From Pseudoalteromonas neustonica (GTDB taxonomy: Bacteria > Pseudomonadota > Gammaproteobacteria > Enterobacterales > Alteromonadaceae), in NCBI RefSeq assembly GCF_001653135.1, contig NZ_BDDS01000018.1, positions 1 to 64,000 of the forward strand: 64,000 nucleotides of DNA, read 5' to 3'. The position numbers were made by a program, and so were the translations under genes. Below, in pieces: positions 16,791 through 25,916 of the stretch; within the stretch, counting starts at the first letter, position 1, and each line of letters begins with the position of its first letter. The notes under the pieces were generated by a model. That model did no database searches. It saw nothing but the letters and a program-made list of their open reading frames with translations, and was not told the DNA's origin.

Positions 16791-17501
16791 ATGAGCTCAT
16801 CAAACGCCCTATCTGCATGTGTTGATATTTTTATCAGCCCAAGCAAAACCTTTAATGGCTTAAAAGACGCAAAAGGCTGGTCTTGGCTTGCCTTTACATT
16901 AATAGCTACAGCACTTGCTATTAGTACATACGTATTTTATACCAATGCGGACTCACAGTTTATTCTAGAAGAGCAAGTAGCCGCAGCCAGTATTGATGCC
17001 ACGATTGGTGAGCAAAAAATGATCCGCCAAAGTATGGAGCAAAGTATTGATAGCCAAGTATGGTTTGCAATTGGCGGTGGCCTTTTTGCCATAATCATCA
17101 TGAATGCGCTCATTGCCGGCTACTATTTATTAGTTTCCAAACAAGATCCAGATGCTCAGCATAGCTATGGGGCTTGGTATGGTTTTGGTGTTTGGACCAT
17201 GATGCCAGCAGTTATCTCAAGCTTGGGTATATTAGCTTTAGTACTTACAGCCAGTACGGATCAGCTTTCAATGAGTATTTTTAACTACGCTTCGATTAAT
17301 CAATTGATTTTAGGGCTACCACTTGGTCACTCTCTCTATTCGCTAACAGAAGCCATTAGTATATTTACTGTTTGGGGCATTGCACTGGCAGCCATTGGTT
17401 TAAAGTGCTGGACTAATTTTAGTTTGAATAAAGCTATTTTGTTTGCTGCTTTACCAAATGTAATCATATTTGGTATTTGGGCGATCATCTCTCTAGTATA
17501 A
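16791..17501 (+). CDS. Yip1-domain inner membrane protein
   Basis: About 236 residues from the ATG at 16791, which has AAGGAA at the right distance; an in-frame ATG at 16767 has none. The N-terminal FISPSKTFNGLKDAKGWSW followed by five membrane segments is the signature of the bacterial Yip1/YIP family, which often begins with a short P-x-x-x-F motif. No biochemical function is established. It precedes the MacAB-like export operon by 51 bases and may be cotranscribed with it. Confidence 0.8.
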   Translation: MSSSNALSACVDIFISPSKTFNGLKDAKGWSWLAFTLIATALAISTYVFYTNADSQFILEEQVAAASIDATIGEQKMIRQSMEQSIDSQVWFAIGGGLFAIIIMNALIAGYYLLVSKQDPDAQHSYGAWYGFGVWTMMPAVISSLGILALVLTASTDQLSMSIFNYASINQLILGLPLGHSLYSLTEAISIFTVWGIALAAIGLKCWTNFSLNKAILFAALPNVIIFGIWAIISLV

Positions 17502-17507
17502 AAATAA

Positions 17508-17529
17508 AGGCAGGTGTAATAGCCTGCCT
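17508..17529 (+). other. intergenic hairpin before the efflux operon
   Basis: AGGCAGG and CCTGCCT pair with an eight-base loop between the Yip1-like gene and the periplasmic adaptor gene. No T run follows, so it is more likely an RNA-processing or stability element than a full terminator. Confidence 0.35.
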
Positions 17530-17552
17530 ATTGCGTATTAACAGGAAGTAAA

Positions 17553-18719
17553 ATGAAAAAAGCAATTATAGTTACCCTTGCGATCAGCGCTTTTATTGCT
17601 CTTATTGTATCTAAGCAAATCACCGGCAATGAAGATCTAGCCGAGGTTAACATTGCAACCGTGGAACAAGGCAGTATTGCAGATTCTATTATGGCCTCTG
17701 GTAACTTGGTTTTTAACACGCAAGTACAGCTGCGCTCTGAGGTAACAGGCCGTGTAGACAAAGTATTTGTTGAGGAAGGACAGAGTGTACAACAAGGCGA
17801 TATTCTAATGCGCCTTGATACCACCGCATTTGAATCAGAAGTAACACGTAACAAAGCTGTTTTACGTGCCAGCGAAATAGAGATTAAACACAGTAAAACT
17901 CGCCTGCTGAATATTGAACGCCAATTAAAGCGTCAAAAAGAGCTTTATGATGTAGGCCTCGCTGGTCAAGAAGTGTATGAAAATCTGAAAAACGCAAGAG
18001 ATCTTGCAAAAATAGACATTGAAGCGCGAGGTGAGGCCTATAATCAAGCTAAAGCTTCACTATCTATTGCTGAAGATAGACTCAGTAAAAGTGTATTTCG
18101 TGCCCCAATGAGCGGTTTGTTAGCCTCAGTAAATATTAAAGAAGGCGAAACTGTGATTGCTGGTACAACCAATATTATTGGCTCAGATCTTATGCTTGTT
18201 GCTGATCCTAGTGCTATTTTAGCTGAGTTAAGAGTTGATGAAACCGATATTGCTGGTATTAAACTCGACCAACATACTGATATATACGCAGCCGCTTACC
18301 CAAATCAACCTTTTACTGGCAAAGTCATTAACATTGGTACTTCGGCTAAAAACCAAGTTGGTTCGCAAGGGCTCTCATTCAGAGTAAAAGTATTGCTGGA
18401 TAACACTGATCGACAATTATATGCAGGTATGAGCTGTCGCGCTGAAATTGCGACAAGTATCGCGGTTGATGGCTTAAAACTACCTATTGAAGCAATACAA
18501 AAAGAAGATGACAAATATTTTGTGTGGCGCTTAAATGATGACAACACCGTTACTAAAACGTACGTAAAAGTTGGTATTTCATCTGATATTGAACAAGCGG
18601 TCACTAGTGGTTTGGATAAAGGTCAGCGTATAGTGATTGGCCCTGCTCGCCCTGTTAGTAAGTTAAAAGAAAACGATACAGTAAAAATTAAACAATCTAT
18701 CGCCAAGGATGCTAAATAA
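17553..18719 (+). CDS. efflux periplasmic adaptor, MacA/HlyD family
   Basis: 388-residue membrane fusion protein. An N-terminal anchor (about 4-21) is followed by the first lipoyl half (GRVDKVFVEEGQSVQQGDIL), a coiled-coil hairpin (about 95-185), the second lipoyl half (RAPMSGLLASVNIKEGETV) and beta-barrel and membrane-proximal domains. It bridges the inner-membrane ABC transporter and an outer-membrane TolC-type channel. The next two genes supply the ATPase and permease, and its stop codon overlaps the ATPase start (TAATG). The substrate is unknown: MacAB relatives export peptides, macrolides, haem or siderophores. Confidence 0.9.
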   Translation: MKKAIIVTLAISAFIALIVSKQITGNEDLAEVNIATVEQGSIADSIMASGNLVFNTQVQLRSEVTGRVDKVFVEEGQSVQQGDILMRLDTTAFESEVTRNKAVLRASEIEIKHSKTRLLNIERQLKRQKELYDVGLAGQEVYENLKNARDLAKIDIEARGEAYNQAKASLSIAEDRLSKSVFRAPMSGLLASVNIKEGETVIAGTTNIIGSDLMLVADPSAILAELRVDETDIAGIKLDQHTDIYAAAYPNQPFTGKVINIGTSAKNQVGSQGLSFRVKVLLDNTDRQLYAGMSCRAEIATSIAVDGLKLPIEAIQKEDDKYFVWRLNDDNTVTKTYVKVGISSDIEQAVTSGLDKGQRIVIGPARPVSKLKENDTVKIKQSIAKDAK

Positions 18720-19426
18720 TGTCTGCGGTCATTAAGCTTGAGTACATTAACAAGCAATACAAAATGGGTGATCAAATATTTAAGGCCCTTGATGATGTAA
18801 ACGTTGTAATTGAAGAAAACGAATACGTTGCTATTATTGGCCCTTCGGGTTCTGGCAAATCAACGCTAATGAACTTACTTGGCTGTTTAGATACACCAAC
18901 CAGCGGTGACTACTTTTTAAAAGATAAGCTCGTAAAAAGCATGACTGAAACCGAACTTGCTCATCAGCGCAATGAAAGTGTGGGCTTTATTTTTCAAAGC
19001 TTCAATCTGTTGCCTCGTGCGTCCGCACTCGAAAATGTTATGCAACCTTTGGTTTATCGGTTTATTCCTGCTAAGCAACGTAAAGAAAAAGCACTCGAAG
19101 CATTACAACGAGTAGGCCTTGGCGATAAAGTAAATCACCTATCAAACCAGCTTTCGGGTGGCCAGCGCCAACGTGTTGCCATTGCCCGTGCCTTAGTGAC
19201 TAAGCCACATATTTTGCTTGGCGATGAACCAACTGGCAACCTAGATAGTAAAACCACCACCGAGATTATGGCTTTATTCGATGAGCTACATAACGAAGGC
19301 CATACCATTATATTGGTAACTCACGAACAAGAGATTGCTGATCACTGCCAACGTGTCATTCGCTTAGTCGATGGTAAAGTTGTCAGCGATGTACGCAAAG
19401 GTACGGGAGAAAAACAAAATGTTTAA
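18719..19426 (+). CDS. ABC transporter ATP-binding protein, MacB/LolD type
   Basis: 235-residue ATPase with Walker A GPSGSGKST (41-49), Q-loop in FQSFNLLPR, signature LSGGQ (145-149), Walker B ILLGDE (165-170) and switch His202. The GDEPTGNLDS stretch is typical of the MacB/LolD/FtsE group. It overlaps the adaptor gene by one base and the permease gene by eight bases (ATGTTTAA), showing tight translational coupling. It should power the permease encoded next. Confidence 0.95.
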   Translation: MSAVIKLEYINKQYKMGDQIFKALDDVNVVIEENEYVAIIGPSGSGKSTLMNLLGCLDTPTSGDYFLKDKLVKSMTETELAHQRNESVGFIFQSFNLLPRASALENVMQPLVYRFIPAKQRKEKALEALQRVGLGDKVNHLSNQLSGGQRQRVAIARALVTKPHILLGDEPTGNLDSKTTTEIMALFDELHNEGHTIILVTHEQEIADHCQRVIRLVDGKVVSDVRKGTGEKQNV

Positions 19427-20657
19427 ATCCGCCATTGCTATCATAGAAGGCACTAAAGCTGCATTAATGGCCATTAAGGCCAACGCAATGCGCAGTGCCT
19501 TAACCTGCTTAGGGATCATCATTGGGGTGGCCGCAGTTATAACTGTGGTTGCTGTTATGCAGGGTTTTACCAAACAGATTAACGATCAATTAGCCGACAT
19601 GGCACCAGATGTAACTTCTATTAAGCCATTTACCAGTATTGAACAAGAAATGGTTGGCAAAAACGCCAAGCTAACTTACACAGACTTTTTAACCTTAAAA
19701 GCCCGAGTAAAGGAAGCTGAAACATTTACCGCTTTAATGTTTACTTGGCGCTTTTCTGGTGGTGCTGAATATGGTAACAAAAGCCACTCATCACGTGTTA
19801 TGGGAACAGAGCAAGATTATCAAAAAGCCTATAGAACGTTCCCTGAACTTGGTCGTTTCATTCGTGCGGAAGACGATGAAAAACGCCGTCGCGTCGCTTT
19901 TATTGGCCCCTCCATCATCGAAAAACTTAATTTACCAGAGAACCCTGTTGGCGAGTATATTAAGCTCGGTGGTGAATGGTTTAGAATTATCGGTGTAGCC
20001 GAAAAACAAGGCAGCTTGCTAGGCTTTGATCAAGATGATTATATAAATATTCCTATCAGTACAATGAGCGCACTAGAAGGCGCGAACAGCAGTAGTAATG
20101 TACAAATAATGTTTAGGCTTAAAGAAGGCAGCGATGAAGAGTTGGTACTGGCCAAAATCACTCGAATTTTACGTCAATTACACAAACTTAAAGATGATGA
20201 TGAAAATGACTTTGAATTTGAAACCGCTGAAAAAGCCCGCGCGAATGTTGATAAATTTACAGGCAGTGCCACCGCTATAACAGCTGGGATAGTCGGGATT
20301 AGTCTCATTGTTGGCGGCATTGGTGTTATGAATATTATGCTAGTATCAGTAACAGAGCGCACGCGTGTTATTGGTACACTCAAAGCACTTGGCGCAACCC
20401 CAGGGTTTATTATGCTCCAGTTTTTAGTTGAAGCTGTAGTATTGTCGTTATTTGGTGGTTTAATTGGTCTTGCTATTGGTTATGGGGCTGCAACATTGAT
20501 CTCATTATCAATGCCCAGTATGCCGGATGCGTATATACCGGCTTGGGCCGTTATGCTGTCGTTCGGTTTTACTTCGTTAATTGGGATCGTGTTTGGATTA
20601 GCCCCCGCGATAAAAGCTGCAAGGCTAAACCCAATAGATGCATTACGCTACGAATGA
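19419..20657 (+). CDS. ABC transporter permease, MacB type
   Basis: About 412 residues from the ATG at 19419 (MFKSAIAIIEGTKAAL); an earlier in-frame start inside the ATPase gene lacks support. Topology is one N-terminal membrane helix (about 33-54), a large periplasmic MacB-PCD domain (about 60-270) and three C-terminal helices with the FtsX-like signature SVTERTRVIGTLKALGATP. It works with the ATPase and adaptor upstream as a tripartite exporter. Its stop codon directly abuts the stop of the convergent lipoprotein gene, with no base between. Confidence 0.93.
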   Translation: MFKSAIAIIEGTKAALMAIKANAMRSALTCLGIIIGVAAVITVVAVMQGFTKQINDQLADMAPDVTSIKPFTSIEQEMVGKNAKLTYTDFLTLKARVKEAETFTALMFTWRFSGGAEYGNKSHSSRVMGTEQDYQKAYRTFPELGRFIRAEDDEKRRRVAFIGPSIIEKLNLPENPVGEYIKLGGEWFRIIGVAEKQGSLLGFDQDDYINIPISTMSALEGANSSSNVQIMFRLKEGSDEELVLAKITRILRQLHKLKDDDENDFEFETAEKARANVDKFTGSATAITAGIVGISLIVGGIGVMNIMLVSVTERTRVIGTLKALGATPGFIMLQFLVEAVVLSLFGGLIGLAIGYGAATLISLSMPSMPDAYIPAWAVMLSFGFTSLIGIVFGLAPAIKAARLNPIDALRYE

Positions 20658-20987
20658 TCATTGCACTTTATAAGGTACCTTAGCGCAGCTTACTTCTACT
20701 GTTTTAGGGTACCAAGCAGGGCCTACTTCATTCACAACGAGCTCAGCCACGCCATTGGAAAATGATTTATAGGTATGTACACTTTGCCATTGCGAATCAG
20801 GGCAAACATCTGATAAATCAACAGTATCTGATCCTTCATAAAGTGCAGCTGCAAAGTTATGATGCCATTGCTCACTTTTATGATTGGTAGCCAAGTCATC
20901 ATACTGACCGTTATCAAAATGGATGTTAGTACAACCCGTCAGTGCTATAAATGCTACACCCAGCATTAATTGTGCTATATTTTTCAT
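20658..20987 (-). CDS. Bor-related lipoprotein (divergent copy)
   Basis: 109 residues with a lipobox (FIALTGC, Cys19), so an outer-membrane lipoprotein. It lines up loosely with the Bor family: a histidine-containing NFAAALYEGSDTVDLSDVCP block and a C-terminal YPKTVEVSC. It overlaps the upstream Bor-like gene by four bases (ATGA), which implies a two-gene operon and perhaps an old duplication. Lambda Bor and its relatives are exposed lipoproteins tied to serum resistance; the role in a marine host is unknown. Confidence 0.7.
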   Translation of the reverse strand: MKNIAQLMLGVAFIALTGCTNIHFDNGQYDDLATNHKSEQWHHNFAAALYEGSDTVDLSDVCPDSQWQSVHTYKSFSNGVAELVVNEVGPAWYPKTVEVSCAKVPYKVQ

Positions 20988-21298
20988 ATCCCCGCTCCTT
21001 TGTTTTTCTGTTCATCACACCACACTTTAATTGTATGAGGTGAATAGATGCCCAAGGTAACTAACCCCAGTGCCCCATCTGTAAAAGTTTGCTGCGACTG
21101 CATCTGTACAACAGCTTGCTCACCACATACTTTTTTTACATCAACACGTTGATCACCAACCAGTCCCCACATAAAAAATGGGCGACTATCTTGATATGTT
21201 GGCGAGGTACTTACTTTTGCCATCTTTTGTGGCTGAATCGTAACTGCTGAGCACCCAGAGAGTATCAGCAATAATAATGTAGTTAGAAAAGCCTTCAT
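20984..21298 (-). CDS. Bor family lipoprotein
   Basis: 104 residues with a lipobox (LILSGC, Cys16). The family pattern is clear: FFMWGLVGDQRVDVKKVCG, then QSQQTFTDGALGLVTLGIYSP and VWC, which parallels lambda Bor (HHFFVSGIGQ, TLGIYTP, VYC). It is the first gene of a two-gene minus-strand unit with the second lipoprotein. No phage genes flank it, so it looks like a chromosomal family member rather than a prophage relic. Confidence 0.85.
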   Translation of the reverse strand: MKAFLTTLLLLILSGCSAVTIQPQKMAKVSTSPTYQDSRPFFMWGLVGDQRVDVKKVCGEQAVVQMQSQQTFTDGALGLVTLGIYSPHTIKVWCDEQKNKGAGI

Positions 21299-21488
21299 GG
21301 CCTTGTCCTTGTGTGTTGGTTTGGAAAGTCATCATTATACATTCGCCTTTACTGTAAAATAAGTAAGAAACTGTTGTAAAAATGTAGACTCCTGTAAGCT
21401 TTAGGGCTGCTCATTATTGGACTGAACTTTTGCCAATATCATGAACCTAACGCACCATACTTACATAATCATGCGTTATTTAAATTGT

Positions 21489-21506
21489 TATACCCAAACC
21501 ACTTCA
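21489..21506 (+). repeat. single copy of a dispersed repeat end (TATACCCAAACCAC type)
   Basis: TATACCCAAACCACTTCA matches the ends of the MITE-like element at 22104-22287 (ATACCCAAACCACCTCA). It lies 20 bases upstream of the YfeK-like gene and may be a remnant end or part of its leader. Confidence 0.55.
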
Positions 21507-21526
21507 ATACATGAACGAGATGAACG

Positions 21527-21901
21527 ATGAAACAATTAATCAAAAACACACTCGCGCCTTTTGCCTGCATTTTAATAATGTTTAGCCATTTAAGTTTTGC
21601 AGCAACCCCTGAACAAGAAGTTGAACACCTAATTAGCTTCATCGCAAAAAGTAATGCTGTTTTTATCCGAAATGGTGATAAGCACACCAGCCAAGAGGCA
21701 GCAGACCACCTAGCCATGAAATACAAAAAAGCACAGCGGTACGCAAAAACAGCGGATGATTTTATCGAAAACTTAGCCAGTAAAAGCTCATGGAGCGGTA
21801 AGGTCTACACAGTTACCCTAACTGATGGCACTAAGCTGACAGCTAACGACTGGTTGACTGTTGAATTGACGCAATTTAGAGAAACAGAAAAGCCGCAGTA
21901 A
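21527..21901 (+). CDS. exported DUF5329/YfeK-like protein
   Basis: 124 residues with a signal peptide (cleavage after about residue 25, LSFA-AT). The mature part carries EVEHLISFIAKSNAVFIRNG, then HLAMKYKKAQ and FIENLASKSSWSGKVY, the pattern of the YfeK/DUF5329 family of small periplasmic proteins of unknown function. In E. coli YfeK the SNAVFIRNG stretch contains a Cys that is Ala here. It is a single gene followed by a hairpin. Confidence 0.8.
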   Translation: MKQLIKNTLAPFACILIMFSHLSFAATPEQEVEHLISFIAKSNAVFIRNGDKHTSQEAADHLAMKYKKAQRYAKTADDFIENLASKSSWSGKVYTVTLTDGTKLTANDWLTVELTQFRETEKPQ

Positions 21902-21910
21902 ATGCGGCTT
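21890..21910 (+). terminator. hairpin overlapping the YfeK-like stop codon
   Basis: AAGCCGCA-GTAAA-TGCGGCTT forms an 8-base stem that contains the stop codon. The following T-rich stretch is weak (CGATTTC), so termination is likely but not certain. Confidence 0.5.
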
Positions 21911-22102
21911 CGATTTCACTCTTAGGAGAGGTGAACAGGTATTCTGTATATTTTACAAGCTTGACTACTGCTAACTGCACTACTTTAAAGTCACACTATA
22001 AAATTAATATAGCCTAATATTTAGCTAACACAATGATTTAATAACAATCAAAAAAGCTTAACATTCCCATAATGTAAACTAGAGATTACTCATGCTCGAT
22101 TT
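21911..22102. other. intergenic spacer
   Basis: AT-rich sequence between the YfeK-like gene and the MITE-like element. I see no gene or clear regulatory site in it. Confidence 0.45.
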
Positions 22103-22103
22103 A

Positions 22104-22287
22104 AATACCCAAACCACCTCACGATGTGAGCGTCGTTGGGCAATTCACACGTACTTACTCTCTGCGGGATTACTTTTTTAAAAGAGATTACTTTTAAAAA
22201 GGGACTACCATTATTATAAAGTAACGCCTTGATATTAAGCCCCGGTGAAACGCTGAAGCCTGCATATTGAGGTAGTTTGGTATAGGC
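22104..22287. mobile_element. MITE-like element with imperfect terminal inverted repeats
   Basis: The left end reads ATACCCAAACCACCTCACGA and the right end, on the minus strand, ATACCAAACTACCTCAATA. They face inward as imperfect inverted repeats about 180 bases apart. A related end occurs alone at 21489. The interior has no convincing gene; a 67-codon minus-strand frame just spans the repeats. The layout suggests a small non-autonomous transposable element or REP-like unit. Confidence 0.55.
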
Positions 22288-22302
22288 TCCCACACCTAAG
22301 AG

Positions 22303-22325
22303 AAAGGCCTCCTGGGAGGCCTTTT
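22303..22325 (-). terminator. terminator after the ABC/M1 operon
   Basis: AAAGGCCTCC-TG-GGAGGCCTTT is a perfect inverted repeat ending five bases before the minus-strand stop codon at 22330, with short A/T runs on both sides. It most likely ends the ATPase/permease-peptidase transcript. Confidence 0.82.
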
Positions 22326-22329
22326 GTAT

Positions 22330-25300
22330 TTATAATGCTTTGATGTTATCTCCGCTTTTCTTATCTATTAATTTGATAAATGGGTCTACTCCGGCATATT
22401 TAGGCAACTCAGTTACTTTTAATATAAGGGTGTTTTCACCCGTTTTAATCTCATGTTTTTGCATATAGATAACAGTATCTGTGTCATGTATCTCATTAGG
22501 ATCTGCGCTAAATAAAGCAACATCTATCATTTGTATAAGCGGGACATCCACTTCATTACCTTCACCATCGGCATGTTTCTTCGCTGCAGAAATGGTCAAT
22601 GTAATGGTGTGCTCCTCACCTGCTGATTCAGCCTCTTGTACATCAACATCACTGATTTTTAAATCATATAACGTAATGGCATTAAACTGATCTTCAATAA
22701 ATGCCCGCTCTTGCTCACTCGTTCCTCGCTTTAGATAGGCAATAAAGTCTAACGTGGTTGGGTAACGTTCTTGCGCATATTGGTAATCTTGTAAAAATGC
22801 TCGCAAAGCGGCATTTACGCGCTGCTCACCTAACAAATCATGTATGGCCATCATTACCACGGCACCTTTGTTATAGTGGATATATTGCTGCCCTGCGGCG
22901 CGTGCAAGTGTACGTTCCTCATAAGGTTCTGTCGTGCGCCCGAATAAGTAGCGATCAAGTTCGTACTTTAAGAATTTACGCAGATTGTTTTCACCATACT
23001 TTTCTTTCATCACCATGATCGCTGCATATTGCGATAGCATTTCAGATAAAATATTAGAGCCCTCAACGTTCGCGCCTATCACCTGATGCGCCCACCACTG
23101 GTGCGCCAATTCATGCGATGTTACATAGTAAGGAAAATTAATATTATCTGGATCACGCGTATCGGTAATAAACCCCATATTTTCAGAATACGGTACTGTA
23201 TTAGCAAAACTCTGTGCAAAACTACGATAGCGAGGAAACTCAATAATACGCATTTGCTTATGCTGATAGGGGCCAAACTCTTTGGAAAAATAATCTAAAG
23301 AATCTTTGGTAGATTGAATCATCGTATCTACATTCCAAGCATGATCTTTATGATGGTACACCTCTATGTTTACGCCATTATGTAGCTCTTTTTTGACCTC
23401 AAGTTCCATCGATAGCAAATTATAGAAATGCAACATAGGTGCATCCATTTCATATACAAAAGTTGTGCGACCGTCTTTAGTACTTTGTGATTGCAAGTAA
23501 CCTGGCACCATCGCAATTTGCGACTCATCGGTGGTAATTGTTGCTGCAAAACTTACATAATTATCCGCAAACAAAGGTTGGTTGTGATACTGCGTTTCTT
23601 CAATTTTATTGCCACGCTTTAATTCTGGTAAACCTCTTTGACGACGCTCATTTTTATCTTGTATTTGCTTACCAAAGGAATAACCAAAACTTGGGAACAA
23701 AGCCGTGTTATCAATGAATGTACCGTTATACACAAGTCGTTCATCACTGCCTCTATCTACAAACCCTTTAGTATAACGCTCTACGCTCATCACAATTTCA
23801 CGGCTTTCGTTTGGTTGCATTGGCTGTGCAAAATCCAACCAAGCATGACGGTAAAGTTCGTTCAACTCGCCTAGTTGCCCGCCATCAACTTCAACACTCC
23901 AGTTATGAGTATGATCAGGCTTATTTACCAATAATCGCGTAATAGGTTGTTGCGATTTATTCTCTACCTGCATTACCACGGTTGCTGTAATACGGCGCTC
24001 TTGAGGATAGATATTTGCAGTAACAACAACATCAGTTGGAATAGGCACGGCTGCATCAACAAATTGACCAAACTCACGCTCATATTGCTCTTGCAAGTCT
24101 TCATACTGATCACTGGTTATAAATGGGTTAAGCACCTTTGTGTTGTAGTAAATATAGCTACCCGTACCAACAAAAATAAGTGTTCCACATACCATAACCA
24201 CTTTACCCGAGTTGCCAAGCTGATAGCCTAATAACTTAACCCGCGCTTTTAAATCTTGCCCAGCCCCACGCGGCCAAAGTGCATAGCTAAGTGCGGCAAT
24301 GATCATACTAAAACCTAACCAGTACAAATTGTACCAATGTACAGCAGTTAAAAAATGGCCATAACCATTGATATCTGAATAAGGCGCATCTGGCGTGCTA
24401 CCAATAGCAAACATGTTATGCTCAAAACCATAGTTACTCATCACCAAAGTAGCGATAAAGTAAAGCACATACAAACCCATACCTACGTATTTATTAGGGC
24501 TAATTACCTGTAATAAAAAAGCAAAGCCACCTTGGAAAACAAGCACAAGTACAAATAAATAACCGAGCCTTATTACATACTGTGCAATATCAAAGTTCGC
24601 CATGCCCATGATCATTTGATAAAACAATGTCACCACAGAACCAAATGCGCATAACAATAATAAAACTGCACTCAACGCTACATATTTAGAGCCCCAGAAC
24701 ACCCAATTCGCAACGGGGTAAGCGTCAACAATTTCGGCCATTCGTGATTCACGATCATGCCATACAAGTTCACCACAATAATAAACGAGTACAATCATCA
24801 TCAATATGCCAAAGCTACCTTGAATAAGCTCAACCATTCTAAAGGTGACAGGCCAAACATCCGTTCCGTATGCACCCATTGAACCTACTAACGCAGGAAT
24901 TAATGTCGCTAAAGATAAAATAAGTAAAATACCAAACGAATAGCTTTTTATAACTTGTTTGACTTCAAAAACAGTTCGCGTAGAAAACTGTGACCATGCA
25001 TTACTTCCCGTCGCCTTTGCCTTTATATTAAAACTAAGAGCGGCTGCAGAATTGGTATTATTATCCTTATTAGCTTTGCCTTTCACTTTTTGCTTTTGCA
25101 CTAAGTGATGGGATGTATTGAGCGCTGCAGTTACTAATGCCACCAAGGCAATACCGACCCAAATTAACCTATTGTGTAATAGCTGATCAGTTAATGTAAT
25201 TTCCATCACATTGCGCTGTGCTATTGTCCAATATTCCATTTGCATTCTCATTGCAGACATACCAAACATATCTAAATAAGCTGAGATTTCGCGATATTGA

Positions 25301-25905
25301 ATATCAGAGAAGATATTCGATCCAACCAAATAACTAATAAGTAAGGCAACGGCGACTAGATAGAGCGTCACCATGCTGCGAAAGCGCATTGCAACAGCAT
25401 TGATTAATGACGAGATAACAAATAAAGAAGGAACAGCAATATAAAAGAAAGGCACTAAATAATAACTTAGTTTATTTTCACCAACCATTTCACTATCTAA
25501 CCAGCCCATTAAGCTACCAAAACCGCTGCCAACCCACACACCCAACATAGTAGTTGAAAACACTAATAGCGTGACCAAATAAGCCCCGATAAATCGACCC
25601 GCTCTATACTGAGCGATATTTAATGGCTTACTCAAGACTAACTCGTTGAGCTTACTCACGTCATCACGAATAGCGGAGCTACCTACAAAGTTGACCACTA
25701 AAAAAATAGCAAACACCGACATAATCGCGATAACTTGCAAAATTGCGTAAGGAGAATTTATATTTACATTGCTGCTTCCACCTATTTGCACCGAGTCAGA
25801 CACCGACGCCATAAAAGTAAGGAAAAACAAAATAAGTGACGTAATATAGAATGAGGGCTGACGCATAAAATAGCGCAGCTCAAATCGTACCATGTTAAAC
25901 AACAT
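22330..25905 (-). CDS. ABC-2 type permease fused to an M1-family aminopeptidase
   Basis: 1191 residues. Residues 1-590 hold two sets of membrane segments typical of ABC-2 permeases (about 18-270 and 320-590), separated by a soluble linker. Residues about 620-1191 form a periplasmic M1 gluzincin domain with the zinc motif HELAH (931-935) and downstream Glu955, in HELAHQWWAHQVIGANVEGS. A permease with a peptidase tail is a recurring but poorly studied architecture. The ATPase gene lies 11 bases upstream. A role in peptide export, processing or scavenging is inferred, not shown. Confidence 0.9.
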   Translation of the reverse strand: MLFNMVRFELRYFMRQPSFYITSLILFFLTFMASVSDSVQIGGSSNVNINSPYAILQVIAIMSVFAIFLVVNFVGSSAIRDDVSKLNELVLSKPLNIAQYRAGRFIGAYLVTLLVFSTTMLGVWVGSGFGSLMGWLDSEMVGENKLSYYLVPFFYIAVPSLFVISSLINAVAMRFRSMVTLYLVAVALLISYLVGSNIFSDIQYREISAYLDMFGMSAMRMQMEYWTIAQRNVMEITLTDQLLHNRLIWVGIALVALVTAALNTSHHLVQKQKVKGKANKDNNTNSAAALSFNIKAKATGSNAWSQFSTRTVFEVKQVIKSYSFGILLILSLATLIPALVGSMGAYGTDVWPVTFRMVELIQGSFGILMMIVLVYYCGELVWHDRESRMAEIVDAYPVANWVFWGSKYVALSAVLLLLCAFGSVVTLFYQMIMGMANFDIAQYVIRLGYLFVLVLVFQGGFAFLLQVISPNKYVGMGLYVLYFIATLVMSNYGFEHNMFAIGSTPDAPYSDINGYGHFLTAVHWYNLYWLGFSMIIAALSYALWPRGAGQDLKARVKLLGYQLGNSGKVVMVCGTLIFVGTGSYIYYNTKVLNPFITSDQYEDLQEQYEREFGQFVDAAVPIPTDVVVTANIYPQERRITATVVMQVENKSQQPITRLLVNKPDHTHNWSVEVDGGQLGELNELYRHAWLDFAQPMQPNESREIVMSVERYTKGFVDRGSDERLVYNGTFIDNTALFPSFGYSFGKQIQDKNERRQRGLPELKRGNKIEETQYHNQPLFADNYVSFAATITTDESQIAMVPGYLQSQSTKDGRTTFVYEMDAPMLHFYNLLSMELEVKKELHNGVNIEVYHHKDHAWNVDTMIQSTKDSLDYFSKEFGPYQHKQMRIIEFPRYRSFAQSFANTVPYSENMGFITDTRDPDNINFPYYVTSHELAHQWWAHQVIGANVEGSNILSEMLSQYAAIMVMKEKYGENNLRKFLKYELDRYLFGRTTEPYEERTLARAAGQQYIHYNKGAVVMMAIHDLLGEQRVNAALRAFLQDYQYAQERYPTTLDFIAYLKRGTSEQERAFIEDQFNAITLYDLKISDVDVQEAESAGEEHTITLTISAAKKHADGEGNEVDVPLIQMIDVALFSADPNEIHDTDTVIYMQKHEIKTGENTLILKVTELPKYAGVDPFIKLIDKKSGDNIKAL

Positions 25906-25916
25906 AATCAGTATCC

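Noticed and set aside
17553..20657. Macrolide resistance operon macAB
   Set aside because: MacA-like and MacB-like genes are present, but the ATPase and permease are separate polypeptides, unlike fused MacB, and nothing points to a macrolide substrate.
22090..22293. 67-codon minus-strand frame
   Set aside because: It coincides with the MITE-like element and its inverted repeats and has no recognisable protein features.
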